NCBI GenBank assembly: GCA_041946965.1
Contig: JBHGBM010000035.1
Coordinates: 18,083 to 82,082 of the forward strand
Direction of reading: 5' to 3'
Length of the DNA stretch: 64,000 bases
Source: JBHGBM01 sp041946965
GTDB lineage: Bacteria; Acidobacteriota; Terriglobia; Bryobacterales; Bryobacteraceae
Both the position numbers and the translations under genes were made by a program. The number at the start of each line of letters is the position of its first letter. Positions within the stretch are counted from its first letter, which is position 1. Shown in pieces: positions 17,059 to 25,873 of the stretch. The notes under the pieces were generated by a model. It saw only the letters and a list, made by a program, of their open reading frames with translations, did no database searches and was not told the origin of the DNA.

Positions 17059-17844
17059 ATGCGGAGATGGTTGCGAATAGCGTTAATGGCAGCCTCGTGG
17101 GGTGTTGCGGCATTCGCCGCTGATGACACCTTGACTAACGATTCGATTCTAGTCCTGATGAAATCGGGCTTGTCAGAGGAGACGATTGTCGGAATCATCA
17201 ACGCCCAACCGGGCAGGTATTCACTTACGGCCGAGCACATCGTAGCCTTGCAGAAGGCTGGCGCGTCGGAAAAAGTGATTGCGGCCATCGTAAAGAAGTC
17301 ACAATCGCCCGCTGTGGCGGCGCCCGTCGAGATAAGCAAGGCCGGAGCCGCTCTTCCCGCTGGAGTGTCGGATATCGGTGTGTACTGCAAGAAGGCGGGC
17401 GCCTGGAGCGAGTTGCTGCCTGAGGTAGTGAACTGGAAGACCGGGGGGACGCTCAAAAACCTGGCCAGCGCGGGGGTGGTGAAGAAGGATGTCAATGGTC
17501 TGGTGAGCGGACCGCACAGCCGCAACTCGGTGAAAACCCCGCTGGAGTTTCTGATCTACACTCCCGAGGGGGTTGCGATTAGCGAGTACCAGTTGATCAG
17601 GTTCCGCGAAAAGCCCAATGCGCGCGAGTTCCGGACCGTAACCGGCGGCGTGTTCAATCAATCGGGCGGCGTAACGCGTGACCTGGTGCCATTCGAGGGA
17701 AAGCGGCTTGGCAACCGCATGTTCGAAGTGATCTTGCCGAACCTCGGGGCGGGCGAGTATGGATTCCTGCCGCCTGGAGCCATGCCCTCCGGGAGTACGC
17801 ACGCGTCACTCGGGAAGATTTTCACGTTCCGGTTGCTCGAGTAG
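17059..17844 (+). CDS. secreted hypothetical protein with N-terminal LTNDSILVLMKSGLSEETI-type repeat region
   Basis: The ATG at 17059 has GAGGGAGGA (17042-17050) at ideal spacing and is preferred over the in-frame ATG at 17050, which touches that site. The 261-aa product has a signal peptide ending near AFAADD. A short helical module follows (LTNDSILVLMKSGLSEETI; VALQKAGASEKVIAAIV), of a kind found in many Acidobacterial exported proteins. The C-terminal part is beta-rich and unassigned (about 95-261). No catalytic motif is visible. It lies between the divergent regulator and the phosphodiesterase gene and is probably co-transcribed with the latter. Confidence 0.65.
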   Translation: MRRWLRIALMAASWGVAAFAADDTLTNDSILVLMKSGLSEETIVGIINAQPGRYSLTAEHIVALQKAGASEKVIAAIVKKSQSPAVAAPVEISKAGAALPAGVSDIGVYCKKAGAWSELLPEVVNWKTGGTLKNLASAGVVKKDVNGLVSGPHSRNSVKTPLEFLIYTPEGVAISEYQLIRFREKPNAREFRTVTGGVFNQSGGVTRDLVPFEGKRLGNRMFEVILPNLGAGEYGFLPPGAMPSGSTHASLGKIFTFRLLE

Positions 17845-17883
17845 GGATGTTGTGACATCACCGCGATAAACCAAGGGGGCAAC

Positions 17884-20445
17884 GTGAGGTCCGAAGTCTG
17901 GCTCTGCCATGCGTTTCTGCTTTTGAGTTTCGCCGGCCCCTTGCCGGCTGTCACGCTCACGGCTCAGATGGTGACCCGAGCAGTTGATGGATGTACCCAA
18001 CCCACCGCCGTCACCAACTTCCTGACAACCGATCCGAAGGTGTTCTTGTGGTTTAGCGTGCGCGACGCCAAAGCCGGCGACGTCGCGTCCGCGGAATGGC
18101 TTTATCCGGATGGCAAACGGTACAAGTCCGGTTCATGGAACCCGGTGTCAAGTTCAGGAAGCTGGTGTTACTGGTGGGAGATACCGGTCGCCGGGAATCC
18201 GCCGGCATCGAACCCGGGCAGGTGGGCGGTGCGCATCCTTTGGAATAACACGGTGCTTGCCACCCTCTCGTTTTCGATCTCGGAACCGGCGCCCCCGGTA
18301 ACAGCCACGAAACGGGTGGTCATCATCGATATCGACGGACTTCGGCCGGACGTGTTTGACAAGCTCTATCGGGATGGAAAGCTGCCAGCCTTTGCGCGCT
18401 TACTGGGCGATCCCGCCAACGGCGAAGCCTACAAGAAGGCGGTGCGATATGCCAACGCAACGACCGTGTTCCCATCCATTACGTTTGCTGCTCAAGCTTC
18501 GCTCTTTACTGGCGTGTACCCCGGCAAGCACGGCATTGTTGGTAATAGCTGGTTCAACCGGAACGCTGACGACGGCGTCAACTACACCGGGGGAGTGCTA
18601 GACAGCCCGTGCGTCTATGAGCATGGATTGAATTGTGAAGACGGCCTGGCCAACCGCCATCTACGTTCGCAGACGTTGTACGAGGCTGCCCAACCCGCCA
18701 TACAAGCCGTCGTTGTGTTCAATCCGTTCTGGAAAGGCGCCCAGCGTCATTTTGTGCCATCGGTGACAGATTGCTGGCGCTTCGTGGAGGGCGAAAGCGA
18801 CAGCGATGTGGCGGATATGGAAAGTTCTCAGGAGGACTTCGCCAAATATGACCAAGCCATGGTGGATAAAGCATTATCAACGCTGGGCGACGGGCCACCG
18901 GATCTGCTTACGGTCTACTTTGCGGGCTTAGACGCGATCGGCCACAGATACGGTTTCGAAGCAGGGAGTGCTTACGTCAACTATCTTACGGACGAGATTG
19001 ATCGTCAGGTTGATCGGCTGCTTACGAAGTGTTCTGAAAGTACGCGCGATCCGGACTGGCGCAACACGTTATTCATAATCACGTCCGACCACGGACGAAG
19101 TCAGGCACTACAGCCGGGCGAGGCAAACGAATATGCCGGCCGTATCAAGAGAGCGATTCCGGGGCTGGATTCCGCGGTGGTGCGCACCAACGGAGGGATG
19201 GCACACATCTATATCCGCGACGGGTCGGAATGGCTGGCGCCTTGGAACAAACCACCCCGCTTTTACGAGGACATTCTGCCAGCGGCTGCGGCGCTCGTTG
19301 CCGCCGACGATTTGAAAGAGATCGTCTGGAAGGTGCTCGTGCGAACCCCGGAGCAGGGATACTTCCCTGTGGACAGCAGCGGCAACATAATGGCGCCGAG
19401 CCGCGACTCGGATTTGGTGGGGAAACGTGAGCTGATCGAGGCGTTGAACCACGAACGCAGCGGCGACATCCTCGTACTCCTCAAGCCGGGACACTATTTT
19501 CTGAGTTGGCATGACGCGGAGCACCGGTGGGGTATCGGAGCGAGCCACGGGAGCATTCACGAGGACGATCTTGCGGTCCCCATGATCTTCGCAGGGGGCG
19601 GTGTCCGGCCTGGCGAGTCGTCAGAACCCGTGAGCACGGTCAATATCGCCCGCACCGTGGCCCGGTATCTAGGGTTTGAGAACCGCTTGGATGCCGCTGA
19701 ACCAGCGCTGCCCGTCAGTTTCGGCGAACAGCCCGCACCCCCTGAGCCGGTCCGATTGCTCGCTCTGGAGATCTCGCCGAATTCCTTGGTGGGCGGTGAG
19801 TCTGCGACGGGAACCGTGACCCTGAACCGGCAGGCTACCGCGGCCGTCGCCGTGAGTCTTAGCTCGGATAGCGCGGTCGCGGAAGTCCCGGCAACGGTGG
19901 TCGTGCCTGCGGGGGGAGATTCGGCGCGATTCACCATCAAGACCAGGAGCGTTCAGGCGGCCCAGACGGTCAGGATCACGGCCAAGTCCGGTGACGTGAG
20001 CCGGACTGCCACTTTGACGGTGAATGCGCCGTCGATACCGGCGTTGTCGAAATATCTGCAAATCCTGGTAGCCGGAACCTTCACTGCCGGTGGCCAACGG
20101 TATGTTCTGAAGATTCAAATGGTCGGCGGCCCCGATGATGGCCACATGGCAGGGGTAACATGCATCGCCGAGAACCTTATGACGGCAGGTCTCTTCGGCA
20201 CCTTCGGTTTGGCCTTTCGAGCGGAAAAATTCAACAACAATGCGATCACCTTCACGAGACTGGACCCGTGGGTGTCGGCATTGTACGGAATGGAAATGGT
20301 GAATTCAGCAACGATGAAGCTGAGTTTTGGGGGTACAACAGTCGAGTCACCTGTGACGGGCAGCCTCAAGCTCTCGACTGCGAGCAGAACCGTGGAGGGT
20401 ACGATCGAGGGCAGAATTGCCGATATTATGAATCCGTTCTACTGA
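17884..20445 (+). CDS. exported alkaline phosphatase-superfamily phosphodiesterase with C-terminal beta domains
   Basis: The GTG at 17884 follows AAGGGGG by 4 nt. The 853-aa product has a signal peptide, an N-terminal beta domain, then a type I phosphodiesterase/nucleotide pyrophosphatase domain (about 138-600). The metal site is VVIIDIDGLRPDVF, the nucleophile Thr lies in ATTVFPSITF, and ITSDHGRSQ and IGASHGSIHEDD supply further ligands. An Ig-like region (SPNSLVGGESATGTVTLN, about 620-715) and an unassigned C-terminal domain follow. It should hydrolyse phosphodiesters or pyrophosphates outside the cytoplasm. The stop overlaps the convergent hoxW stop by 7 nt. Confidence 0.82.
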   Translation: MRSEVWLCHAFLLLSFAGPLPAVTLTAQMVTRAVDGCTQPTAVTNFLTTDPKVFLWFSVRDAKAGDVASAEWLYPDGKRYKSGSWNPVSSSGSWCYWWEIPVAGNPPASNPGRWAVRILWNNTVLATLSFSISEPAPPVTATKRVVIIDIDGLRPDVFDKLYRDGKLPAFARLLGDPANGEAYKKAVRYANATTVFPSITFAAQASLFTGVYPGKHGIVGNSWFNRNADDGVNYTGGVLDSPCVYEHGLNCEDGLANRHLRSQTLYEAAQPAIQAVVVFNPFWKGAQRHFVPSVTDCWRFVEGESDSDVADMESSQEDFAKYDQAMVDKALSTLGDGPPDLLTVYFAGLDAIGHRYGFEAGSAYVNYLTDEIDRQVDRLLTKCSESTRDPDWRNTLFIITSDHGRSQALQPGEANEYAGRIKRAIPGLDSAVVRTNGGMAHIYIRDGSEWLAPWNKPPRFYEDILPAAAALVAADDLKEIVWKVLVRTPEQGYFPVDSSGNIMAPSRDSDLVGKRELIEALNHERSGDILVLLKPGHYFLSWHDAEHRWGIGASHGSIHEDDLAVPMIFAGGGVRPGESSEPVSTVNIARTVARYLGFENRLDAAEPALPVSFGEQPAPPEPVRLLALEISPNSLVGGESATGTVTLNRQATAAVAVSLSSDSAVAEVPATVVVPAGGDSARFTIKTRSVQAAQTVRITAKSGDVSRTATLTVNAPSIPALSKYLQILVAGTFTAGGQRYVLKIQMVGGPDDGHMAGVTCIAENLMTAGLFGTFGLAFRAEKFNNNAITFTRLDPWVSALYGMEMVNSATMKLSFGGTTVESPVTGSLKLSTASRTVEGTIEGRIADIMNPFY

Positions 20446-20864
20446 GCGCTGTTAGCCAGCATCTGATGAACGGCATCCAGCATCCCGTTCAACGCCGCTT
20501 CAACCGCCGCCGAGAGCCCTTCTTCATACCCGAACGATTCGCCGAACATGGTGAACAGCAGCGCCCGCGGGGCGCGGCCGTAGAGCAGGGCCGCGGCCTC
20601 CACCAGCGCCGCCGGGTCCACGTGGTGCGTGAACGCACGGCCCGCGGGGGCGGATGCTGCAATCTCGCGGCACTGCCACTGGCCGGGCGGGCCGCCCTCG
20701 GCGGCGTCGATGAAGATCACCAGGTCCGCGGCGCTGACCGGCTCGGCCAACTCCGGGGTGAGCTGGTGCACGGCCAGGCCGCCGAGCAGTTCCGCCGCGC
20801 GCCGGCCCAAACCGTCGTCGCCGCGCAGCGGGTTGCCGTAGCCGATGATCAGCACGCCGGGCAT
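20439..20864 (-). CDS. hoxW: [NiFe]-hydrogenase maturation protease
   Basis: The 141-aa protein begins MPGVLIIGYGNPLRGDDGLG, the hallmark of HycI/HoxW endopeptidases, which clip the C terminus of the hydrogenase large subunit after Ni insertion. ADLVIFIDAAEG carries the second acidic Ni-sensing residue and FTHHVDP the conserved His. The ATG shares one base with the stop of hoxH (TGATG), so it is translated with its substrate. It is the last gene of the hox operon. The symbol is assigned by context. Confidence 0.88.
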   Translation of the reverse strand: MPGVLIIGYGNPLRGDDGLGRRAAELLGGLAVHQLTPELAEPVSAADLVIFIDAAEGGPPGQWQCREIAASAPAGRAFTHHVDPAALVEAAALLYGRAPRALLFTMFGESFGYEEGLSAAVEAALNGMLDAVHQMLANSAQ

Positions 20865-22279
20865 CAGCGTTTCAACGAGTCGAGCACCTCGCCATCGGGC
20901 GCCTGAAGCTCGATCGCGAGCGCCATGCGGCCCGCGGCGTGGGTGGAGCAGCTCAGGCACGGGTCGAAGGCGCGGATCACCGCCTCCACGCGGTTGAGCA
21001 TGCCCTCCTGGAGCTTGTTGCCGTTGACGAAGTGCTTGGCCACTTGCAGCACGCCGCGGTTCATGGCGGAGTTGTTGTGGCCGGTGGCGATGATGAGATT
21101 GGCGTCGCGGATCAGTCCCTGGTCATCGACTTTGTAGTGGTGGATGAGCGTGCCGCGCGGCGCTTCGGAGACCCCGATGCCCTCGTCGTTGTTCTGCCGC
21201 GCGAAGGCGCGCACGTGCGGGCTGAGGATGGCCGGGTCGTTCAGCAGCGCCTGCATGCGCTCCACGCAGAACAGGATCTCGATCAGCCGCGCGTAATGGT
21301 AGTGGAAGGAGCTGAGCACGGCGCCGCGGCCCAGCTCGCGGAACTCGGCCCATTCCTGGTCGGCGAGGCGCGTGCCGCAGAGGTCCACCAGGTTCAGCCG
21401 GGCGAGCGGTCCCACGCGGTAGGTGCCGTCCGGATAGCCCAGCGGCTTGTAGAAGGTGGTCTTGAGGTAGCTCCACGGATTGACGAACTCGGCGATGTTT
21501 TCGGCGTAGGCACACGGGTCGGTATCGGCGACCACGCGCCCGTTGGCGTCCATGAAGCGCAGCTTGCCGTGGTAGTGCTCCAGCCCGCCGTGCTCGTTCA
21601 CCAGGCCCATGAACATGGTGGGGAAGTTGGCGAAGCTGCGGACCTCCTCGCGGAAGCGCTCGATTTCGGTCTTGAACCAGTCCAGCGTGCGCTGCGCGAT
21701 GGCCAGGGCTTCGGGGATCGCGCCGAGGATGCGGGCGTGGTTCTCCGGGCTGAGTTTCCCGTTGACGCCGCCGGCCACGACCCACGCGGGGTGGATGCGC
21801 TTGCCGCCCAGCCATTCGATCACCTGCTGGCCGAACTGCCGCAGCCGGACGCCGTCGCGGGCCAGTTCCGGGCGCGCTTCGATGACGCCGAAGACGTTGC
21901 GCTTGGCGGGATCGGCGTCCATGCCGAGCAACAGGTCGGGGGAGGCGAGATAGAAGAAGCTGAGCGCATGGGACTGCACGATCTGCGCCAGGTTGATGAG
22001 CTTCCGCAATTTCACCGCGGTTTCCGGAATGCGCACCGCGAGGATGGCATCGCAGGCCTTGGCCGAGGCGATCAGGTGGCTCACGGGGCAGATGCCGCAG
22101 ATGCGCGCCATCAGGGACGGCATTTCGTAAAACGGGCGGCCCTCGCAGAACTTCTCGAACCCGCGGAACTGGGTTACGTGGAAATAGGCCTCCTGCACCC
22201 GGCCCTGTTCATCCAGGTGCAGGCTGATCTTGGAGTGGCCCTCGATGCGGGTGACGGGATCGATGACAATGCGCTTCAT
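20864..22279 (-). CDS. hoxH: NAD-linked [NiFe]-hydrogenase large subunit HoxH
   Basis: The 471-aa protein carries both Ni-binding motifs of the catalytic subunit: RICGICPVSH (L1, about residues 60-69) and DPCLSCSTHAAG (L2, near the C terminus). About 20 residues follow the second motif, consistent with a tail removed by the adjacent protease. The N terminus RIVIDPVTRIEGHSKI is typical. Together with the diaphorase genes this is a group 3d bidirectional hydrogenase, coupling H2 oxidation or production to NAD(H) in the cytoplasm. The ATG lies 3 nt after the hoxY stop. Confidence 0.93.
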   Translation of the reverse strand: MKRIVIDPVTRIEGHSKISLHLDEQGRVQEAYFHVTQFRGFEKFCEGRPFYEMPSLMARICGICPVSHLIASAKACDAILAVRIPETAVKLRKLINLAQIVQSHALSFFYLASPDLLLGMDADPAKRNVFGVIEARPELARDGVRLRQFGQQVIEWLGGKRIHPAWVVAGGVNGKLSPENHARILGAIPEALAIAQRTLDWFKTEIERFREEVRSFANFPTMFMGLVNEHGGLEHYHGKLRFMDANGRVVADTDPCAYAENIAEFVNPWSYLKTTFYKPLGYPDGTYRVGPLARLNLVDLCGTRLADQEWAEFRELGRGAVLSSFHYHYARLIEILFCVERMQALLNDPAILSPHVRAFARQNNDEGIGVSEAPRGTLIHHYKVDDQGLIRDANLIIATGHNNSAMNRGVLQVAKHFVNGNKLQEGMLNRVEAVIRAFDPCLSCSTHAAGRMALAIELQAPDGEVLDSLKR

Positions 22280-22282
22280 AGG

Positions 22283-22810
22283 CTATCCGAATTTCGCGTG
22301 CAGTTGCGGCTTGCGGCCTCCCAGCAGGTCCGTCAAGACGGAGAAAATGAGATCCGCCGAAGGCGGGCAACCCGGCACGTGAACGTCAACGGGGACCACC
22401 TCGTGCACCGGGCGGGCGTGGGGCAGCAGTTCCGGGATGACGTCGCGCGGGATCTTGGGGTCGAGCCCGGCGTTCTCGATGTAGGCGCGCTCCAGCACGG
22501 CGCTGACGCCGAAGCGGTTGCGCATGGCGGGCACGTTGCCGGTCACCGCGCAATCGCCGAGCGATACCAGGATCTTGGTGCGCTCGCGGACCAGGTGGAT
22601 GCGATGCAGGTCGTCTTCGCTCGAGACGGCGCCCTCCACCAGGGTCACGTCCACGTTTTCGGGAAACTCCTTGCCGTCCACCAGCGGTCCCCAGACAACG
22701 GTAGCGCGGGCGGCGAGATCGATGATGCGCTCGTCGTTGTCGAGCAGCGACATGTGGCAGCCGGAGCAGCCGTCGAGCCACACGGTGGCGAGCCTGATTT
22801 TGGCGCTCAT
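22283..22810 (-). CDS. hoxY: [NiFe]-hydrogenase small subunit HoxY
   Basis: The ATG at 22810 overlaps the hoxU stop (ATGA) and gives 175 aa. WLDGCSGCHMSLLD contains the CxxC of the proximal [4Fe-4S] cluster; SLGDCAVTGNVP and VPGCPPSADLI supply the remaining cysteines. The short length, with no export leader and only one cluster, is typical of the group 3d small subunit and passes electrons from the Ni-Fe site to HoxU. An open frame continues upstream but lies inside hoxU. Confidence 0.92.
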   Translation of the reverse strand: MSAKIRLATVWLDGCSGCHMSLLDNDERIIDLAARATVVWGPLVDGKEFPENVDVTLVEGAVSSEDDLHRIHLVRERTKILVSLGDCAVTGNVPAMRNRFGVSAVLERAYIENAGLDPKIPRDVIPELLPHARPVHEVVPVDVHVPGCPPSADLIFSVLTDLLGGRKPQLHAKFG

Positions 22811-23529
22811 CGCCGCCCCTCCCGCATGAGGGTGAGGTAGGGCAGGAACTGCCTGCGCTTGGACATCTCGGCTACGGACTTTCCTTTTTCGGAGAGCGCG
22901 CCGGTGGGACACACCTGCACGCACTTGCCGCAGCCGGTGCAGCTTTCCGAAGCGCCCCAGGGTTCGTTGAGGTCGGTCATGACGCGGCAGTCCTCGCCGC
23001 GCGACATCACGTCCCAGGTGTGGGCGCCTTCGATCTCGTCGCACACCCTCACGCAGCGGGCGCACAGGATGCAGCGGTTGTGGTCCACCACGAAGCGCTC
23101 GTGGGAGGCGTCCACGGGCAGCTTGGGATAGCGGTAGGGGTAATGCACGAAGGTCATGCCGGACTGCTCGGCTAGGCGCTGCAATTCGCAGTGGCCGTTG
23201 GAGACGCACACGGAGCAGACGTGATTGCGCTCGGCGAAGAGCAGCTCCAGGATCTGCCGCCGGTAGCGCTCCAGGCGGTCGGAATTGACCGTGACATCCA
23301 TGCCCTCCTCCACGCGCGTGACGCAGGCGGGGAGCAGCTTGTTGATGCCCTTGATCTCGACCAGGCAGAGCCGGCAGGCGCCCACGTTGGAGAGGCCTTC
23401 CACCCAGCAGAGCGTAGGGATGAAAATGCCGTGCTCGCGCGCCACTTCGAGGATGGTCTGGTCCTCGCGCGCGCCGACCTCGCGGCCGTCGATGGTGAGG
23501 GTCTTTACGCGGGGCGTTTTGGATTTCAT
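22807..23529 (-). CDS. hoxU: hydrogenase diaphorase iron-sulfur subunit HoxU
   Basis: The 240-aa protein has an N-terminal [2Fe-2S] ferredoxin fold (TLCWVEGLSNVGACRLCLVE and PACVT), then a His-Cys3 cluster motif (HVCSVCVSNGHCELQ). Two [4Fe-4S] motifs follow (CILCARCVRVCDE and CTGCGKCVQVCPTGAL). This matches HoxU and the N-terminal part of NuoG, the electron wire between HoxF and HoxY. The start overlaps the hoxF stop and its own stop overlaps the hoxY start, both as ATGA. Confidence 0.93.
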   Translation of the reverse strand: MKSKTPRVKTLTIDGREVGAREDQTILEVAREHGIFIPTLCWVEGLSNVGACRLCLVEIKGINKLLPACVTRVEEGMDVTVNSDRLERYRRQILELLFAERNHVCSVCVSNGHCELQRLAEQSGMTFVHYPYRYPKLPVDASHERFVVDHNRCILCARCVRVCDEIEGAHTWDVMSRGEDCRVMTDLNEPWGASESCTGCGKCVQVCPTGALSEKGKSVAEMSKRRQFLPYLTLMREGRR

Positions 23530-25175
23530 GCGGTCACCCCCTTGTCCTTTTCGATCTTGCAGACACCCGCCTCGCAGCGGCTGCCGGCGATGTGGCTTTC
23601 ATACTCGTTGCGGAAGTAGCGCAGCGTGCTGACCACGGGATTGGGAGCGGTCTGGCCGAGGCCGCACAAGCTGGTATTCTTCACCAGTTCGCACAGCTCT
23701 TCGAGCAGCCGCAGGTCCGCCGGGGTGGCCTCGCCGGCGGTGATCTTTTCGAGCAGGTCGTGCATCTGCGCGGTCCCGGCGCGGCACGGCACGCACTTGC
23801 CGCAGGACTCGCTTTTGCAGAAATCCATGAAGTACTTGGCCACGTCCACCATGCAGGAGGTCTCGTCCATCACGATCATGCCGCCGGAGCCCATGATGGA
23901 GCCGATCTTGGCCAGCGACTCGTAATCCACGGGCGAATCGAGGTACTGCTCGGGGATGCAGCCGCCCGAGGGACCGCCGGTCTGCACGGCCTTGAACTTC
24001 TTGCCGTCCGGGATGCCGCCGCCGATGGTGTAGATGATGTCGCGCAGCGGGATCCCCATGGGGACTTCGATGAGGCCCGTATTGGCCACGCGGCCGGCGA
24101 GCGCGAACACCTTGGTGCCCTTGCTCTTCTCGGTGCCGATGCCGGCGAACCACTCTCCGCCGTGGCGCAGGATGGGCGCGATGTTGGCGAAGGTTTCCAC
24201 GTTGTTGATGAGGGTGGGGCAGTCCCACAGGCCCGCTTCGGCGGGGTACGGGGGCCGGGGCCGCGGCTGGCCGCGTTTGCCTTCCACCGAGGCGATCAGG
24301 GCGGTCTCTTCGCCGCAGACGAAGGCGCCTGCGCCCAGCCGTATATCCACGCGGAAGCTGAACGTGGTGCCGCAGATGTTGATGCCGAGCAGTCCCATGC
24401 GCTCGGCCTGCCGGATGGCGGTCTTGAGGTGCTTCACCGCGAGCGGATATTCCGCGCGCACGTAGATGTAGCCGTACTGCGCGCCCACCGCGTAGGCGGC
24501 GATGGCCATGCCCTCGAGCACGCGGTGCGGATCGCTTTCGAGCACGGCGCGGTCCATGAACGCGCCCGGGTCGCCTTCGTCCGCGTTGCAGATGACGTAC
24601 TTGCGATCCTCGCCGGCCTTGGCCACGGTAGTCCACTTGAGACCGGTGGGGTAGCCCGCGCCGCCGCGCCCGCGCAGGCCGCTCTTGAGCACCTGGCCGA
24701 TGACCTCCTTGGGGGTCATCTCGGTGAGCGCGGTGACCAGCGCCTGGTAGCCGTCCTGCGCGATGTAGTCCTCGATGCGTTCGGGGTCGATCTTGCCGGA
24801 GTTTTCCAGCACGATCTTCTTCTGGCGGGCGAAGAAGGGCGTCTGGGCGGGGATGCTCCTGGCCGCGGCGCCGCCCGTGTCGAGGCTGGAGACGATCTCG
24901 GGGATGTCGTCGGAGGTGACGCCGCTGTAAATGATGCCGTCCGGCTCGACCATCACCAGCGGACCCGCGCTGCACAGGCCCATGCAGCCCACGCCCTTCA
25001 CCGCGCAGGAGTTCTGCATCCCGGACTCCAGGATTTCCTTGCGGAGGGCTTCCTTTACGGTGTCCGCGCCGCAGGAAAGACAGCCGGCCGCGATGCAGAC
25101 CCGGACCTCGTGGTGGTACTTGCGGCGCTGTTCCACCTCCGCCGCGGCGATCTTTTGCAGCTCCTCAACGGTCAT
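23526..25175 (-). CDS. hoxF: hydrogenase NADH-binding diaphorase subunit HoxF
   Basis: The 549-aa protein has an N-terminal thioredoxin-like [2Fe-2S] domain (CIAAGCLSCG and CMGLCS, about 27-70) joined to a NuoF-type domain. The latter shows the NAD motif GLRGRGGAGYPTGLKW, the FMN motif GAGAFVCGEETALIASVEG, and the [4Fe-4S] motif ESCGKCVPCRAGT with a distal Cys. It oxidises or reduces NAD(H) for the hydrogenase. It overlaps hoxE by 11 nt. A complex I NuoF role is possible in isolation, but the HoxUYH neighbours make HoxF the better call. Confidence 0.93.
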   Translation of the reverse strand: MTVEELQKIAAAEVEQRRKYHHEVRVCIAAGCLSCGADTVKEALRKEILESGMQNSCAVKGVGCMGLCSAGPLVMVEPDGIIYSGVTSDDIPEIVSSLDTGGAAARSIPAQTPFFARQKKIVLENSGKIDPERIEDYIAQDGYQALVTALTEMTPKEVIGQVLKSGLRGRGGAGYPTGLKWTTVAKAGEDRKYVICNADEGDPGAFMDRAVLESDPHRVLEGMAIAAYAVGAQYGYIYVRAEYPLAVKHLKTAIRQAERMGLLGINICGTTFSFRVDIRLGAGAFVCGEETALIASVEGKRGQPRPRPPYPAEAGLWDCPTLINNVETFANIAPILRHGGEWFAGIGTEKSKGTKVFALAGRVANTGLIEVPMGIPLRDIIYTIGGGIPDGKKFKAVQTGGPSGGCIPEQYLDSPVDYESLAKIGSIMGSGGMIVMDETSCMVDVAKYFMDFCKSESCGKCVPCRAGTAQMHDLLEKITAGEATPADLRLLEELCELVKNTSLCGLGQTAPNPVVSTLRYFRNEYESHIAGSRCEAGVCKIEKDKGVTA

Positions 25176-25671
25176 GTTCCAGGCCTTTCTCGATGCGATT
25201 CACCATCGCTTCCGGTTCGATCTTCCCCAGGACGGCGCTATCCAGCACGGCCGCGGGCGCCAGGCCGCAGGAACCCAGGCAGCGCGCCGTGAGCAGGGAG
25301 AGCTTGCCGTCCGCCGTGGTCTCGCCCGGTTTGATTCCGTAGCGCGTTTCCACGGCGTTGAGCAGCGCCGGGGCGCCTTTGATGTAGCAGGCCGTGCCGG
25401 TGCAGACCACGCAGGTGTGCCGGCCCTTGGGCTTCAGGGTGAAGAAGTGATAGAAAGTCGCCACGCCGTAGACGCGGCTTACCGGTACGCGCAAGGCGCC
25501 GGCCACGAAGCGCAGCGCGGTCTCATCCAGGTAGCCGAAGGATTCCTGAACCGTGTGAAGGGTTTCGATGAGCGCATGCGGCTCGCGGCCCAACCGGCGC
25601 GCGGTGGCTTCGACCATCTTCCAGCGCTTGTCCTCGGAGGGAAGCTTGGGGTGGTCGTAGTTCGTATGCAT
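25165..25671 (-). CDS. hoxE: hydrogenase diaphorase subunit HoxE (NuoE-like)
   Basis: The 168-aa protein is a NuoE-type thioredoxin-like [2Fe-2S] subunit. Helical LIETLHTVQESFGYLDE and VYGVATFYHFF precede the four cluster cysteines in CTGTACYIKG and CLGSCGLAPA. It is the first gene of the operon, giving the five-subunit order hoxE-F-U-Y-H. HoxE is absent from some Hox enzymes and is proposed to add an extra electron exit. No hyp maturation genes lie in this window, so they must be elsewhere. Confidence 0.9.
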   Translation of the reverse strand: MHTNYDHPKLPSEDKRWKMVEATARRLGREPHALIETLHTVQESFGYLDETALRFVAGALRVPVSRVYGVATFYHFFTLKPKGRHTCVVCTGTACYIKGAPALLNAVETRYGIKPGETTADGKLSLLTARCLGSCGLAPAAVLDSAVLGKIEPEAMVNRIEKGLEHDR

Positions 25672-25873
25672 GGTTGACTCTCAAATCCTAATGGAAGTAT
25701 CGCCCTTGAAGGGGCACTTTGGCTTCCAGGGGAAAAGTCAACAAACAGAATTACATGCGGGCGGCAAACCGGGGTGGGATGGGTCTCCTCACCCGGCCCG
25801 GGCGAAATGGCACACGGGATGGTGCTGTTTTTCCTCTCGACGTAGAGTTTTGCCACGCAGGGGCGCGAAATCC

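Noticed and set aside
20939..22840. A long open frame (633 codons) on the plus strand across the hox genes
   Set aside because: It is antisense to hoxH and hoxY, which have strong family motifs. High GC keeps the opposite frame open.
25808..25823. TGGCAC-type sigma-54 promoter upstream of the hox operon
   Set aside because: It lies on the wrong strand for hox, and the GC element at the required spacing is missing.
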